Made by a program: the position numbers and the translations under genes. 64,000 nucleotides of DNA, taken from NCBI RefSeq assembly GCF_051014685.1, contig NW_027478385.1:2852001-2916000 (forward strand), in the 5' to 3' direction. This document shows positions 1 through 12,292 of this stretch, piece after piece. Under the pieces are notes generated by a model. The model was not told where the DNA came from and did no database searches. It was given only the letters and a program-made list of their open reading frames with translations. The stretch comes from Ptiloglossa arizonensis (lineage: Eukaryota; Arthropoda; Insecta; Hymenoptera; Colletidae). Numbering within the stretch: position 1 is the first letter of the stretch; each line of letters opens with the position of its first letter.

Positions 1-177
1 AACTTCAAACTCCCATATCTCGTGAACGGATTGACGAACTCGAGAAATTCCTGTTGCATCTGAAAGTAGAGACTCGCCCTATTAGAATGGTGTGTGTACT
101 TTTCCCCTAGGCCATTCCAGTTATTCGTTTCTAGCATCAGAATTGCGAAAATTTCGATGGTTTCTCAACCATTCCTT
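1..177 (+). repeat. Reference monomer and landmark map
   Basis: This is the first complete monomer, used here to set phase. In consensus coordinates, bases 11-27 hold a CENP-B-box-like site (minus strand), 20-25 the palindrome TCGCGA, 39-44 CTCGAG, 106-111 CCTAGG, and 148-155 the A/T tract AAAATTTT. The region from about 85 to 120 is the most variable and separates the monomer classes: AATGGTGTGTGTAC with CATTCCAG, AAAGATATGTGTG with CTTTGTAG, and ACGGTATGTGTAT with CATTGTAG. A second class marker lies at about 130-155: 'ttctagcatcagaattg' with AAAATTTCGATGG, as in this monomer, versus 'ttcgagtatcagacttg' with AAAATTTTGATGG. This copy carries the CTCGTGA variant in place of CTCGCGA. Confidence 0.93.
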
Positions 178-2035
178 AACTTCGAACTCCCATATCTCGT
201 GAACGGATTGACGAACTCGAGAAATTCCTGTTGCATCTGAAAGTAGAAGCTCGCCCGATTACAACGGTATGTGTATTTTTCCCCTAGGCCATTGTAGTTA
301 TTGGTTTCTAGCATCAAAATTGCGAAAATTTTGATGGTTTCTCAACCATTCCTTAACTTCGAACTCCCATATCTCGCAAACGGGATGACGAACTCGAGAA
401 ATTCCTGCTGCATCTGAAACTGGAAACACGCCCGATTACAAAGATATGTGTGTTTTTCCCCAAGGCCTTTGTAGTTATTGGTTTCGTGTATCAGACTTGC
501 GAAAACTTTGAATGTTTCTCAAGCATTCCTTAACTTCAAACTCCCATATCTCGCGAACGGTTTGACGAACTCGAGAAATTCCTGTTGCATCTGAAAGCAG
601 AAACTCGCACGATTACAATGGTGTGTGTACTTTTCCCCTAGGCCATTCCAGTTATTGGTTTCGAGTATCAGAATTGCGAAAATTTTGATGGTTTCTCAAC
701 CATTCCTTAACTTCAAACTCCCATATCTCGCGAACGGAATGACGCACTCGAGAAATTCCTGTTGCATCTGAAAGTGGAAACTCGCCAGATTACAAAGGTA
801 TGTGCCTTTTTCCCCTAGGCCTTTGTAGTTATTGGTTTCGAGTATCAGACTGGCGAAAATTTTGATGGTTTCTCAAGCATTCCTTAATTTCAAACTCCCA
901 TATCTCACGAACGGATTGACGAACTCGAGAAATTCCTTTTGCATCTGAAAGCAGAAACTCGCCCGGTTACAAAGGTATGTGTGTTTTTCCCCTAGGCCTT
1001 TGTAGTTATTGGTTTCGAGTATCAGACTTGCGAAAATTTTGAGGGATTCTCAACCATTCCTTATCTTCAAACTCCCATATCTCGCGAACGGATTGACGAA
1101 CTCGAGAAATTCCTGTTGCACCTGAAAGTAGAGACTCGCCCGATTAGAATGGTGTGTGTACTTTTCCCCAAGGCCATTCCAGTTATTCGTTTCTAGCATC
1201 AGAATTGCGAAAATTTCGATGGTTTCTCAACCATTCCTTAACTTCAAACTCCCATATCTCGTGAACGGATTGACGAACTCGAGAAATTCCTGTTGCATCT
1301 GAAAGTAGAAGCTCGCCCGATTACAACGGTATGTGTGTTTTTCCCCTAGGCCATTGTAGTTATTGGTTTCGAGTATCAGACGTGCGAAAATTTTGATGTT
1401 TCCTCAACCATTCCTTAACTTCAAACTCCCATATCTCGCGAACGGATTGACGAACTCGAGCAATTCCTGTTGCATCTGAAAGTAGAAACTCGCCCGATTA
1501 CAATGGTGTGTGTACTTTTCCCCTAGGCCTTTGTAGTTATTGGTTTCGAGTATCAGACTTGCGAAAATTTTGATGGTTTCTCAAGCACTCCTTAACTTCA
1601 AACTCCCATATCTCACGAACGGATTGACGAACTCGAGAAATTCCTGTTGCATCTGATAGTAGAAACATGCCCGATTACAATGGTGTGTGTACTTTTCCCC
1701 TTGGCCATTCCAGTTATTGGTTTCGAGTATCAGACTTGCGAAAATGTTGATGGTTTCTCAACCATTCCTTAACTTCAAACTCCCATATCCCGCGAACGGA
1801 TTGACGAACTCGAGAAATTCCTGTTGCATCTGAAAGTAGAGACTCGCCCGATTAGAATGGTGTGTGTACTTTTCCCCAAGGCCATTCCAGTTATTCGTTT
1901 CTAGCATCAGAATTGCGAAAATTTCGATGGTTTCTCAACCATTCCTTAACTTCAAACTCCCATATCTCGTGAACGGATTGACGAACTCGAGAAATTCCTG
2001 TTGCATCTGAAAGTGGAAACTCGCCCGATTACAAA
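178..2035 (+). repeat. Segmental duplication, copy A (longer)
   Basis: This run of about 10.5 monomers matches 6196-7876 in order, monomer by monomer. Up to about 770 the offset is 6018 bp (34 monomers). From about 951 onward it is 5841 bp (33 monomers). Copy A therefore carries one monomer that copy B lacks. Shared markers include 'ctcgcaaacgggatgacg', GGGATTCTC after GAAAATTTTGA, and the 'tctgatagtagaaacatg' variant. Confidence 0.8.
542..558 (-). other. CENP-B-box-like motif (example of a site repeated in most monomers)
   Basis: Read on the minus strand, this stretch is GTTCGCGAGATATGGGA. The mammalian CENP-B box is NTTCGNNNNANNCGGGN. Eight of the nine essential bases match, and only the C of CGGG is replaced by T. 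The same 17-bp word occupies monomer bases 11-27 in most copies. The common variants CTCGTGA and CTCACGA change one base within or beside the core. By a simple estimate (28 of 4^9 words, about 354 positions per monomer on both strands) a match this good is expected by chance in about 4% of unrelated monomers, so the resemblance is suggestive and not decisive. Binding by any protein is inference. Confidence 0.45.
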
Positions 2036-3664
2036 GGTATGTGCATTTTTCCCCTAGGCCTTTGTAGTTATTGGTTTCGAGTATCAGACTTGCGAAAATT
2101 TTGATGGTTTTTCAACTATTCCTTAAATTCAAACTCCCATATCTCGCGAACGGATTGACGAACTGGAGCAATTCCTGTTGCATCTGAAAGTAGAAACTCG
2201 CCCGATTACAAAGTTATGTATATTTTTCCCTTAGGCCTTTGTAGTTATTGGTTTCGAGTATCAGACCAGCGAAACTTTTGATGGTTTCTCAAGCATTCCT
2301 TAACTTCAAACGCCCATATCTCGCGAACGGATTTACGAAATCGAGAAATTCCTGTTGCAACTGAAAGTAGAAGCTCGCCCGATTACAACAGTATGTGTGT
2401 TTTTCCCCTAGGCCTTTGTAGTTATTGGTTTCGAGTATCAGACTTGCGAAAATTTTGATGGTTCCTCAACTATTCCTTAAATTCAAACTCCCATATCTCG
2501 CGAACGGATTGACGAACTCGAGCAATTCCTGTTGCATCTGGAAGTAGAAACTCGCCCGATTACAATGGTGTGTTTACTTTTCCCCTAGGCCTTTGTAGTT
2601 ATTGGTTTCGAGTATCAGAATTGCGAAAATTTTGATGGTTTCTCAACCATTCCTTAACTTCAAACTCCCATATCTCGCGAACGGATTGACGAACTCGAGA
2701 AATTCCTGTTGCATCTGAAAGTAGAGACTCGCCCGGTGACAACGGTATGTGTGTTTTTCCCCTAGGCCTTTGTAGTTATTGGTTTCGAGTATCAGACTTG
2801 CGAAAATTTTGAGGGTTTCTCAACCATTCCTTAACTTCAAACTCCCATATCTCGCGAACGGATTGACGAACTCGAGAAATTCCTGTTGCACCTGAAAGTA
2901 GAGACTCGCCCGATTAGAATGGTGTGTGTACTTTTCCCCAAGGCCATTCCAGTTATTCGTTTCTAGCATCAGAATTGCGAAAATTTCGATGGTTTCTCAA
3001 CCATTCCTTAACTTCAAACTCCCATATCTCGCGAACGGATTGACGAACTCGAGAAATTCCTGTTGCATCTGAAAGTAGAGACTCGCCCGATTACAAAGAT
3101 ATGTGTGTTTTTCCGCTAGGCCTTTGTAGTTATTGGTTTCGAGTATCAGACTTGCGAAAATTTTGATGGTTTCTCAACCATTTCTTAACTTCAAACTCCC
3201 ATATATCGCGAAGGGGATGACGAACTCGAGGAATTCCTGTTGCATCTGAAACTGGAAACTCGCCCGATTACAAAGATATGTGTATTTTTCCCCTAGGTCT
3301 TTGTAGTTATTGGTTTCGAGTATCAGACTTGCGAAAATTTTGATGGTTCCTCAACTATTCCTTAAATTCAAACTCCCATATCTCGCGAACGGATTGACGA
3401 ACTCGAGCAATTCCTGTTGCATCTGGAAGTAGAAACTCGCCCGATTACAATGGTGTGTTTACTTTTCCCCTAGGCCTTTGTAGTTATTGGTTTCGAGTAT
3501 CAGACCAGCGAAAATTTTGACGGTTTCTCAAGCATTCCTTAACTTCAAACTCCCATATCTCGCGAAGGGGATGACGAACTCGAGGAATTCCTGTTGCATC
3601 TGAAACTGGAAACTCGCCCGATTACAAAGATATGTGTATTTTTCCCCTAGGTCTTTGTAGTTAT

Positions 3665-4426
3665 TGGTTTCGAGTATCAGACCAGCGAAAATTTTGATGG
3701 TTTCTCAAGCATTCCTTAACTTCAAACTTCCATACCTCGCGAACGGAATGACGCACTCGAGAAACTCCTGTTGCATCTGAAAGTGGAAACTCGCCCGATT
3801 ACAAAGGTATGTGTATTTTTCCCCTAGGTCTTTGTAGTTATAGGTTTCGAGTATCAGACCAGCGAAAATTTTGATGGTTTCTCAACTATTCCTTAACTTC
3901 AAACGCCCATATCTCACGAACGGATTGACGAACTCGAGAAATTCCTGTTGCATCTGAAAGCAGAAACTCGCCCGATTACAATGGTGTGTGTACTTTTCCC
4001 CTAGGCCTTTGTAGTTATTGGTTTCGAGTATCAGACTTGCGAAAATTTTGAGGGTTTCTCAACCATTCTTTAACTTCAAACTCCCATATCTCGCGAACGG
4101 ATTGACGAACTCGAGAAATTCCTGTGGCATCTGAAAGTGGAAACTCGCCCGATTACAATGCTATGTGTATTTTTCCCCTAGGCCTTTGTAGTTATTGGTT
4201 TCGAGTATCAGACCAGCGAAAATTTTGATGGTTTCTCAAGCATTCCTTAACTTCAAACTTCCATACCTCGCGAACGGAATGACGCACTCGAGAAACTCCT
4301 GTTGCATCCGAAAGTGGAAACTCGCCCGATTACAAAGGTATGTGTATTTTTCCCCTAGGTCTTTGTAGTTATAGGTTTCGAGTATCAGACCAGCGAAAAT
4401 TTTGATGGTTTCTCAACTATTCCTTA
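3665..4426 (+). repeat. Local 3-monomer (531 bp) duplication
   Basis: Bases 3665-3895 recur at 4196-4426. Both carry 'aacttccatacctcgcg', 'gacgcactcgagaaactcc' and a 'ggtctttgtagttatagg' linker. The intervening monomers are of other classes. Confidence 0.7.
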
Positions 4427-4745
4427 ATTTCAAACTCCCATATCTCGCGAACGGAATGACGAACACGAGAAATTCCTGTTGCATCTGAAAGTAGAGACTC
4501 GCCCGATTAGAATGGTGTGTGTACTTTTCCCCTAGGCCATTCCAGTTATTCGTTTCTAGCATCAGAATTGCGAAAATTTCGATGGCTTCTCAACCATTCC
4601 TTAAATTCAAACTCCCATATCTCGCGAACGGATTTACGAAATCGAGAAATTCCTGTTGCATCTGAAAGTAGTAGCTCGCCCGATTACAACGGTATGTGTA
4701 TTTTTCCCCTAGGCCATTGTAGTTATTGGTTTCGAGTATCAGACT
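3950..4745 (+). repeat. Monomer run with distant relatives at 31.4-32.7 kb
   Basis: The rare change CCTGTGGCAT occurs at 4121 and again at 31553, an offset of 27432 bp (155 monomers minus 3 nt), with flanks that match in order. The block at 4430-4745 matches about 32392-32707 at an offset of 27962 bp (158 monomers minus 4 nt). The right-hand copy therefore contains three additional monomers between the two matching parts. Confidence 0.7.
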
Positions 4746-5644
4746 TGCGAAAATTTTGATGGTTCCTCAACCATTCCCTAACTTCAAACTCCCATATCTC
4801 GCGAACGGATTGACAAACTCGAGCAATTCCTGTTGCATCTGAAAGTAGAAACTCGCCCGATTACAATGGTGTGTGTACTTATCCCCTAGGCCTTTGTAGT
4901 TATTGGTTTCGAGTATCAGACTTGCAAAAATTTTGATGGTTTCTCAAGCATTCCTTAACTTCAAACTCCCATATCTCGCGAACGGATTGACGAACTCGAG
5001 AAATTCCTGTTGCATCTGAAAGTAGAAACATGCCCGATTAGAATGGTGTGTGTACTTTTCCCCTTGGCCATTCCGGTTATTGGTTTCGAGTATCAGACTT
5101 GCGAAAGTGTTGATGGTTTCTCAACCATTCCTTAACTTCAAACTCCCATATCTCGCGAACGGATTGACGAACTCGAGATATTCCAGTTGCATCTGAAAGT
5201 GGAAACTCGCCCGATTACAAAGGTATGTGCAGTTTTCCCCTAGGCCGTTGTAGTTATTGGTTTCGAGTATCAGACTTGCGAAAATTTTGATGGTTTCTCA
5301 AGCATTCCTTAACTTCACACTCCCATATCTCGCGAACGGAATGACGAACTCGAGAAATCCCTGTTGCATCTGAAAGTAGAAACTCGCCCGATTACAAAGA
5401 TACGTGTGTTTTTCCCCTAGGCCTGTGTAGTTATTGGTTTCGAGTATCAGACTTTCGAAAATTTTGATGGTTTCTCAACCATTCCTTAACTTCAAACTCC
5501 CATATCTCGCGAACGGAGTGACGAACTCGAGAAATTCCTGTTGCACCTGAAAGTAGAGACTCGCCCGATTAGAATGGTGTGTGTACTTTTCCCCAAGGCC
5601 ATTCCAGTTATTCGTTTCTAGCATCAGAATTGCGAAAATTTCGA

Positions 5645-6571
5645 TGGTTTCTCAACCATTCCTTAACTTCAAACTCCCATATCTCGTGAACGGATTGACG
5701 AACTCGAGAAATTCCTGTTGCATCTGAAAGTAGAAGCTCGCCCGATTACAACGGTATGTGTATTTTTCCCCTAGGCCATTGTAGTTATTGGTTTCTAGCA
5801 TCAAAATTGCGAAAATTTTGATGGTTTCTCAACCACTCCTTAACTTCAAACTCCCATATCTCCCAAACGGGATGACGAACTCGAGAAATTCCTGCTGCAT
5901 CTGAAACTGGAAACTCGCCCGATTACAAAGATATGTGTGTTTTTCCCCAAGGCCTTTGTAGTTATTGGTTTCGTGTATCAGACTTGCGAAAACTTTGAAT
6001 GTTTCTCAAGCATTTCTTAACTTCAAACTCCCATATCTCGTGAACGGATTGACGAACTCGAGAAATTCCTGTTGCATCTGAAAGTGGAAACTCGCCAGAT
6101 TACAAAGGTATGTGCCTTTTTCCCCTAGGCCTTTGTAGTTATTTGTTTCTAGCATCAAAATTGCGAAAATTTTGATGGTTTCTCAACCATTCCTTAACTT
6201 CAAACTCCCATATCTCGTGAACGGATTGACGAACTCGAGAAATTCCTGTTGCATCTGAAAGTAGAAGCTCGCCCGATTACAACGGTATGTGTATTTTTCC
6301 CCTAGGCCATTGTAGTTATTGGTTTCTAGCATCAAAATTGCGAAAATTTTGATGGTTTCTCAACCATTCCTTAACTTCAAACTCCCATATCTCGCAAACG
6401 GGATGACGAACTCGAGAAATTCCTGCTGCATCTGAAACTGGAAACTCGCCCGATTACAAAGATATGTGTGTTTTTCCCCAAGGCCTTTGTAGTTATTGGT
6501 TTCGTGTATCAGACTTGCGAAAACTTTGAATGTTTCTCAAGCATTTCTTAACTTCAAACTCCCATATCTCG
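5645..6571 (+). repeat. 3-monomer (531 bp) tandem duplication
   Basis: The sequence from about 5645 to 6040 returns at 6176-6571. Both copies carry 'ttctagcatcaaaattgcg', the 'aaacgggatgacg' variant, 'ttcgtgtatcagacttgcg' and 'gaaaactttgaatg'. The first copy has CTCCCAAACGGG where the second has CTCGCAAACGGG. Confidence 0.8.
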
Positions 6572-7876
6572 CGAACGGTTTGACGAACTCGAGAAATTCC
6601 TGTTGCATCTGAAAGCAGAAACTCGCACGATTACAATGGTGTGTGTACTTTTCCCCTAGGCCATTCCAGTTATTGGTTTCGAGTATCAGAATTGCGAAAA
6701 TTTTGATGGTTTCTCAACCATTCCTTAACTTCAAACTCCCATATCTCGCGAACGGAATGACGCACTCGAGAAATTCCTGTTGCATCTGAAAGCAGAAACT
6801 CGCCCGGTTACAACGGTATGTGTGTTTTTCCCCTAGGCCTTTGTAGTTATTGGTTTCGAGTATCAGACTTGCGAAAATTTTGAGGGATTCTCAACCATTC
6901 CTTAACTTCAAACTCCCATATCTCGCGAACGGATTGACGAACTCGAGAAATTCCCGTTGCACCTGAAAGTAGAGACTCGCCCGATTAGAATGGTGTGTGT
7001 ACTTTTCCCCAAGGCCATTCCAGTTATTCGTTTCTAGCATCAGAATTGCGAAAATTTCGATGGTTTCTCAACCATTCCTTAACTTCAAACTCCCATATCT
7101 CGTGAACGGATTGACGAACTCGAGAAATTCCTGTTGCATCTGAAAGTAGAAGCTCGCCCGATTACAACGGTATGTGTATTTTTCCCCTAGGCCATTGTAG
7201 TTATTGGTTTCGAGTATCAGACTTGCGAAAATTATGATGGTTCCTCAACCATTCCTTAACTTCAAACTCCCATATCTCGCGAACGGATTGACGAACTCGA
7301 GCGATTCCTGTTGCATCTGAAAGTAGAAACTCGCCCGATTACAATGGTGTGTGTACTTTTCCCCTAGGCCTTTGTAGTTATTGGTTTCGAGTATCAGACT
7401 TGCGAAAATTTTGATGGTTTCTCAAGCACTCCTTAACTTCAAACTCCCATATCTCACGAACGGATTGACGAACTCGAGAAATTCCTGTTGCATCTGATAG
7501 TAGAAACATGCCCGATTACAATGGTGTGTGTACTTTTCCCCTTGGCCATTCCAGTTATTGGTTTCGAGTATCAGACTTGCGAAAATGTTGATGGTTTCTC
7601 AACCATTCCTTAACTTCAAACTCCCATATCTCGCGAACGGATTGACGAACTCGAGAAATTCCCGTTGCACCTGAAAGTAGAGACTCGCCCGATTAGAATG
7701 GTGTGTGTACTTTTCCCCAAGGCCATTCCAGTTATTCGTTTCTAGCATCAGAATTGCGAAAATTTCGATGGTTTCTCAACCATTCCTTAACTTCAAACTC
7801 CCATATCTCGTGAACGGATTGACGAACTCGAGAAATTCCTGTTGCATCTGAAAGTGGAAACTCGCCCGATTACAAA
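6196..7876 (+). repeat. Segmental duplication, copy B (one monomer shorter)
   Basis: This is the partner of 178-2035. It joins the equivalent of about base 770 of copy A directly to the equivalent of about 951, in phase, so exactly one 177-bp unit is absent. A few private changes distinguish it, such as 'ttcccgttgcacctg' near 6950 and 7660. Confidence 0.8.
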
Positions 7877-8405
7877 GTTATGTGTATTTTTCCCATAGGC
7901 ATTTGTAGTTATTGGTTTCGAGTATCAGACCAGCGAAAATTTTGATGGTTTCTCAAGCATTCCTTAACTTCAAACGCCCATATCTCGCGAACGGATTTAC
8001 GAAATCGAGAAATTCCTGTTGCAACTGAAAGTAGATGCTCGCCCGATTACAACAGTATGTGTATTTTTCCCCTAGGCCATTGTAGTTATTGGTTTCGAGT
8101 ATCAGACTTGCGAAAATTTTGATGGTTTCTCAACCATTCCTTAACTTCAAACTCCCATATCTCGCGAAGGGGATGACGACCTCCAGGAATTCCTGTTGCA
8201 TCTGAAACTGGAAACTCGCCCGATTACAAAGATATGTGTGTTTTTCCCCTAGGCCTTTGTAGTTATTGGTTTCGAGTATCAGACTTGCGAAAATTTTGAG
8301 GGTTTCTCAACCATTCCTTAACTTCAAACTCCCATATCTCGCGAACGGATTGACAAACTCGAGAAATTCCTGTTGCATCTGAAAGTGGAAACTCGCCCGA
8401 TTACA
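7871..8405 (+). repeat. 8-monomer-shift duplication, copy A
   Basis: This block matches 9287-9821 at an offset of 1416 bp (8 monomers). Markers are AAGTTATGTGTATT, 'cccataggcatttg', 'gaccagcg', 'gatttacgaaatcgag' and 'gacgacctccagg'. Confidence 0.8.
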
Positions 8406-8575
8406 AAGGTATGTGCATTTTTCCCCTAGGCCTTTGTAGTTATTGGTTTCGAGTATCAGACTTGCGAAAATTTTGATGGTTCCTCAACTATTCCTTAAAT
8501 TCAAACTGCCATATCTCGCGAACGGATTGACGAACTCGAGCAATTCCTGTTGCATCTGAAAGTAGAAACTCGCCC

Positions 8576-9290
8576 GATTACAATGGTGTGTGTACTTTTC
8601 CCCTAGGCCTTTGTAGTTATTGGTTTCGAGTATCAGAATTGCGAAAATTTTGATGGTTTCTCAACCATTCCTTAACTTCAAACTCCCATATCTCGCGAAG
8701 GGGATGACGACGTCGAGGAATTCCTGTTGCATCTGAAACTGGAAACTCGCCCGATTACAAAGATATGTGTGTTTTTCCCCTAGGCCTTTGTAGTTATTGG
8801 TTTCGAGTATCAGACTTGCGAAAATTTTGAGGGTTTCTCAACCATTCCTTAACTTCAAACTCCCATATCTCGCGAACGGATTGACAAACTCGAGAAATTC
8901 CTGTTGCATCTGAAAGTGGAAACTCGCCCGATTACAAAGGTATGTGCATTTTTCCCCTAGGCCTTTGTAGTTATTGGTTTCGAGTATCAGACTTGCGAAA
9001 ATTTTGATGGTTTCTCAACTATTCTTTAAATTCAAACTCCCATATCTCGCGAACGGATTGACGAACTCGAGCAATTCCTGTTGCATCTGAAAGTAGAAAC
9101 TCGCCCGATTACAATGGTGTGTGTACTTTTCCCCTAGGCCTTTGTAGTTATTGGCTTCGAGTATCAGACTTGCGAAAATTTTGATGGTTTCTCAAGCACT
9201 CCTTAACTTCAAACTCCCATATCTCACGAACGGATTGACGAACTCGAGAAATTCCTGTTGCATCTGATAGTAGAAACATGCCCGATTACA
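8576..9290 (+). repeat. 7-monomer-shift duplication, copy A
   Basis: This block matches 9815-10529 at an offset of 1239 bp (7 monomers), including the rare GACGACGTCGAGG at 8706, which returns at 9945 and again at 12423. At about 9290 it switches to sequence homologous to 7871, so the join between two source blocks is visible and in phase. Confidence 0.82.
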
Positions 9291-9814
9291 AAGTTATGTG
9301 TATTTTTCCCATAGGCATTTGTAGTTATCGGTTTCGAGTATCAGACCAGCGAAAATTTTGATGGTTTCTCAAGCATTCCTTAACTTCAAACGCCCATATC
9401 TCGCGAACGGATTTACGAAATCGAGAAATTCCTGTTGCAACTGAAAGTGGATGCTCGCCCGATTACAACAGTATGTGTATTTTTCCCCTAGGCCATTGTA
9501 GTTATTGGTTTCGAGTATCAGACTTGCGAAAATTTTGATGGTTTCTCAACCATTCCTTAACTTCAAACTCCCATATCTCGCGAAGGGGATGACGACCTCC
9601 AGGAATTCCTGTTGCATCTGAAACTGGAAACTCGCCCGATTACAAAGATATGTGTGTTTTTCCCCTAGGCCTTTGTAGTTATTGGTTTCGAGTATCAGAC
9701 TTGCGAAAATTTTGAGGGTTTCTCAACCATTCCTTAACTTCAAACTCCCATATCTCGCGAACGGATTGACAAACTCGAGAAATTCCTGTTGCATCTGAAA
9801 GTGGAAACTCGCCC

Positions 9815-11884
9815 GATTACAATGGTGTGTGTACTTTTCCCCTAGGCCTTTGTAGTTATTGGTTTCGAGTATCAGAATTGCGAAAATTTTGATGGTTTCT
9901 CAACCATTCCTTAACTTCAAACTCCCATATCTCGCGAAGGGGATGACGACGTCGAGGAATTCCTGTTGCATCTGAAACTGGAAACTCGCCCGATTACAAA
10001 GATATGTGTGTTTTTCCCCTAGGCCTTTGTAGTTATTGGTTTCGAGTATCAGACTTGCGAAAATTTTGAGGGTTTCTCAACCATTCCTTAACTTCAAACT
10101 CCCATATCTCGCGAACGGATTGACAAACTCGAGAAATTCCTGTTGCATCTGAAAGTGGAAACTCGCCCGATTACAAAGGTATGTGCATTTTTCCCCTAGG
10201 CCTTTGTAGTTATTGGTTTCGAGTATCAGACTTGCGAAAATTTTGATGGTTTCTCAACTATTCTTTAAATTCAAACTCCCATATCTCGCGAACGGATTGA
10301 CGAACTCGAGCAATTCCTGTTGCATCTGAAAGTAGAAACTCGCCCGATTACAATGGTGTGTGTACTTTTCCCCTAGGCCTTTGTAGTTATTGGTTTCGAG
10401 TATCAGACTTGCGAAAATTTTGATGGTTTCTCAAGCACTCCTTAACTTCAAACTCCCATATCTCACGAACGGATTGACGAACTCGAGAAATTCCTGTTGC
10501 ATCTGATAGTAGAAACATGCCCGATTACAATGGTGTGTGTACTTTTCCCCTTGGCCATTCCAGTTATTGGTTTCGAGTATCAGACTTGCGAAAATGTTGA
10601 TGGTTTCTCAACCATTCCTTAACTTCAAACTCCCATATCCCGCGAACGGATTGACGAACTCGAGAAATTCCTGTTGCATCTGAAAGTAGAGACTCGCCCG
10701 ATTAGAATGGTGTGTGTACTTTTCCCCAAGGCCATTCCAGTTATTCGTTTCTAGCATCAGAATTGCGAAAATTTCGATGGTTTCTCAACCATTCCTTAAC
10801 TTCAAACTCCCATATCTCGTGAACGGATTGACGAACTCGAGAAATTCCTGTTGCATCTGAAAGTGGAAACTCGCCCGATTACAAAGTTATGTGTATTTTT
10901 CCCATAGGCCTTTGTAGTTATTGGTTTCGAGTATCAGACCAGCGAAAATTTTGATGGTTTCTCAAGCATTCCTTAACTTCAAACGCCCATATCTCGCGAA
11001 CGGATTTACGAAATCGAGAAATTCCTGTTGCAACTGAAAGTAGAAGCTCGCCCGATTACAACAGTATGTGTATTTTTCCCCTAGGCCATTGTAGTTATTG
11101 GTTTCGAGTATCAGACTTGCGAAAATTTTGATGGTTTCTCAACCATTCCTTAACTTCAAACTCCCATATCTCGCGAAGGGGATGACGACCTCCAGGAATT
11201 CCTGTTGCATCTGAAACTGGAAACTCGCCCGATTGCAAAGATATGTGTGTTTTTCCCCTAGGCCTTTGTAGTTATTGGTTTCGAGTATCACACTTGCGAA
11301 AATTTTGAGGGTTTCTCAACCATTCCTTAACTTCAAACTCCCATATCTCGCGAACGGATTGACAAACTCGAGAAATTCCTGTTGCATCTGAAAGTGGAAA
11401 CTCGCCCGATTACAAAGGTATGTGCATTTTTCCCCTAGGCCTTTGTAGTTATTGGTTTCGAGTATCAGACTTGCGAAAATTTTGATGGTTTCTCAACTAT
11501 TCTTTAAATTCAAACTCCCATATCTCGCGAACGGATTGACGAACTCGAGCAATTCCTGTTGCATCTGAAAGTAGAAACTCGCCCGATTACAATGGTGTGT
11601 GTACTTTTCCCCTAGGCCTTTGTAGTTATTGGTTTCGAGTATCAGACTTGCGAAAATTTTGATGGTTTCTCAAGCACTCCTTAACTTCAAACTCCCATAT
11701 CTCACGAACGGATTGACGAACTGGAGAAATTCCTGTTGCATCTGATAATAGAAACATGCCCGATTACAAAGGTATGTGCATTTTTCCCCTAGGCCTTTGT
11801 AGTTATTGGTTTCGAGTATCAGACTTGCGAAAATTTTGATGGTTTCTCAACTATTCCTTAAATTCAAACTCCCATATCTCGCGA
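9815..11884 (+). repeat. 14-monomer (2478 bp) higher-order repeat, copy 1
   Basis: This block matches 12293-14362 at an offset of exactly 2478 bp. The rare GACGACGTCGAGG, TATCCCGCGAACGG and 'aactggagaaattcc' markers occur in the same order and spacing. One visible difference is 'gacgacctccagg' here versus 'gacgatctccagg' in copy 2. The copies diverge at about 11885, where CGCGAAGGGG here faces CGCGAACGGA in copy 2. Confidence 0.88.
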
Positions 11885-12292
11885 AGGGGATGACGATCTC
11901 CAGGAATTCCTGTTGCATCTGAAACTGGAAACTCGCCCGATTACAATGGTGTGTGTACTTTTCCCCTAGGCTTTTGTAGTTATTGGTTTCGAATATCAGA
12001 ATTGCGAAAATTTTGAGGGTTTCTCAACCATTCCTTAACTTCAAACTCCCATATCTCGCGAACGGATTGACAAACTCGAGAAATTCCTGTTGCATCTGAA
12101 AGTGGAAACTCGCCCGATTACAAAGGTATGTGCATTTTTCCCCTAGGCCTTTGTAGTTATTGGTTTCGAGTATCAGACTTGCGAAAATTTTGATGGTTCC
12201 TCAACTATACCTTAAATTCAAACTGCCATATCTCGCGAACGGATTGACGAACTCGAGCAATTCCTGTTGCATCTGAAAGTAGAAACTCGCCC

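Noticed and set aside
4517..4759. 80-residue frame nearly identical to one at 32479-32721
   Set aside because: The pair is explained by the distant segmental relationship of these two monomer runs. The identical peptide reflects identical DNA, not selection on protein.
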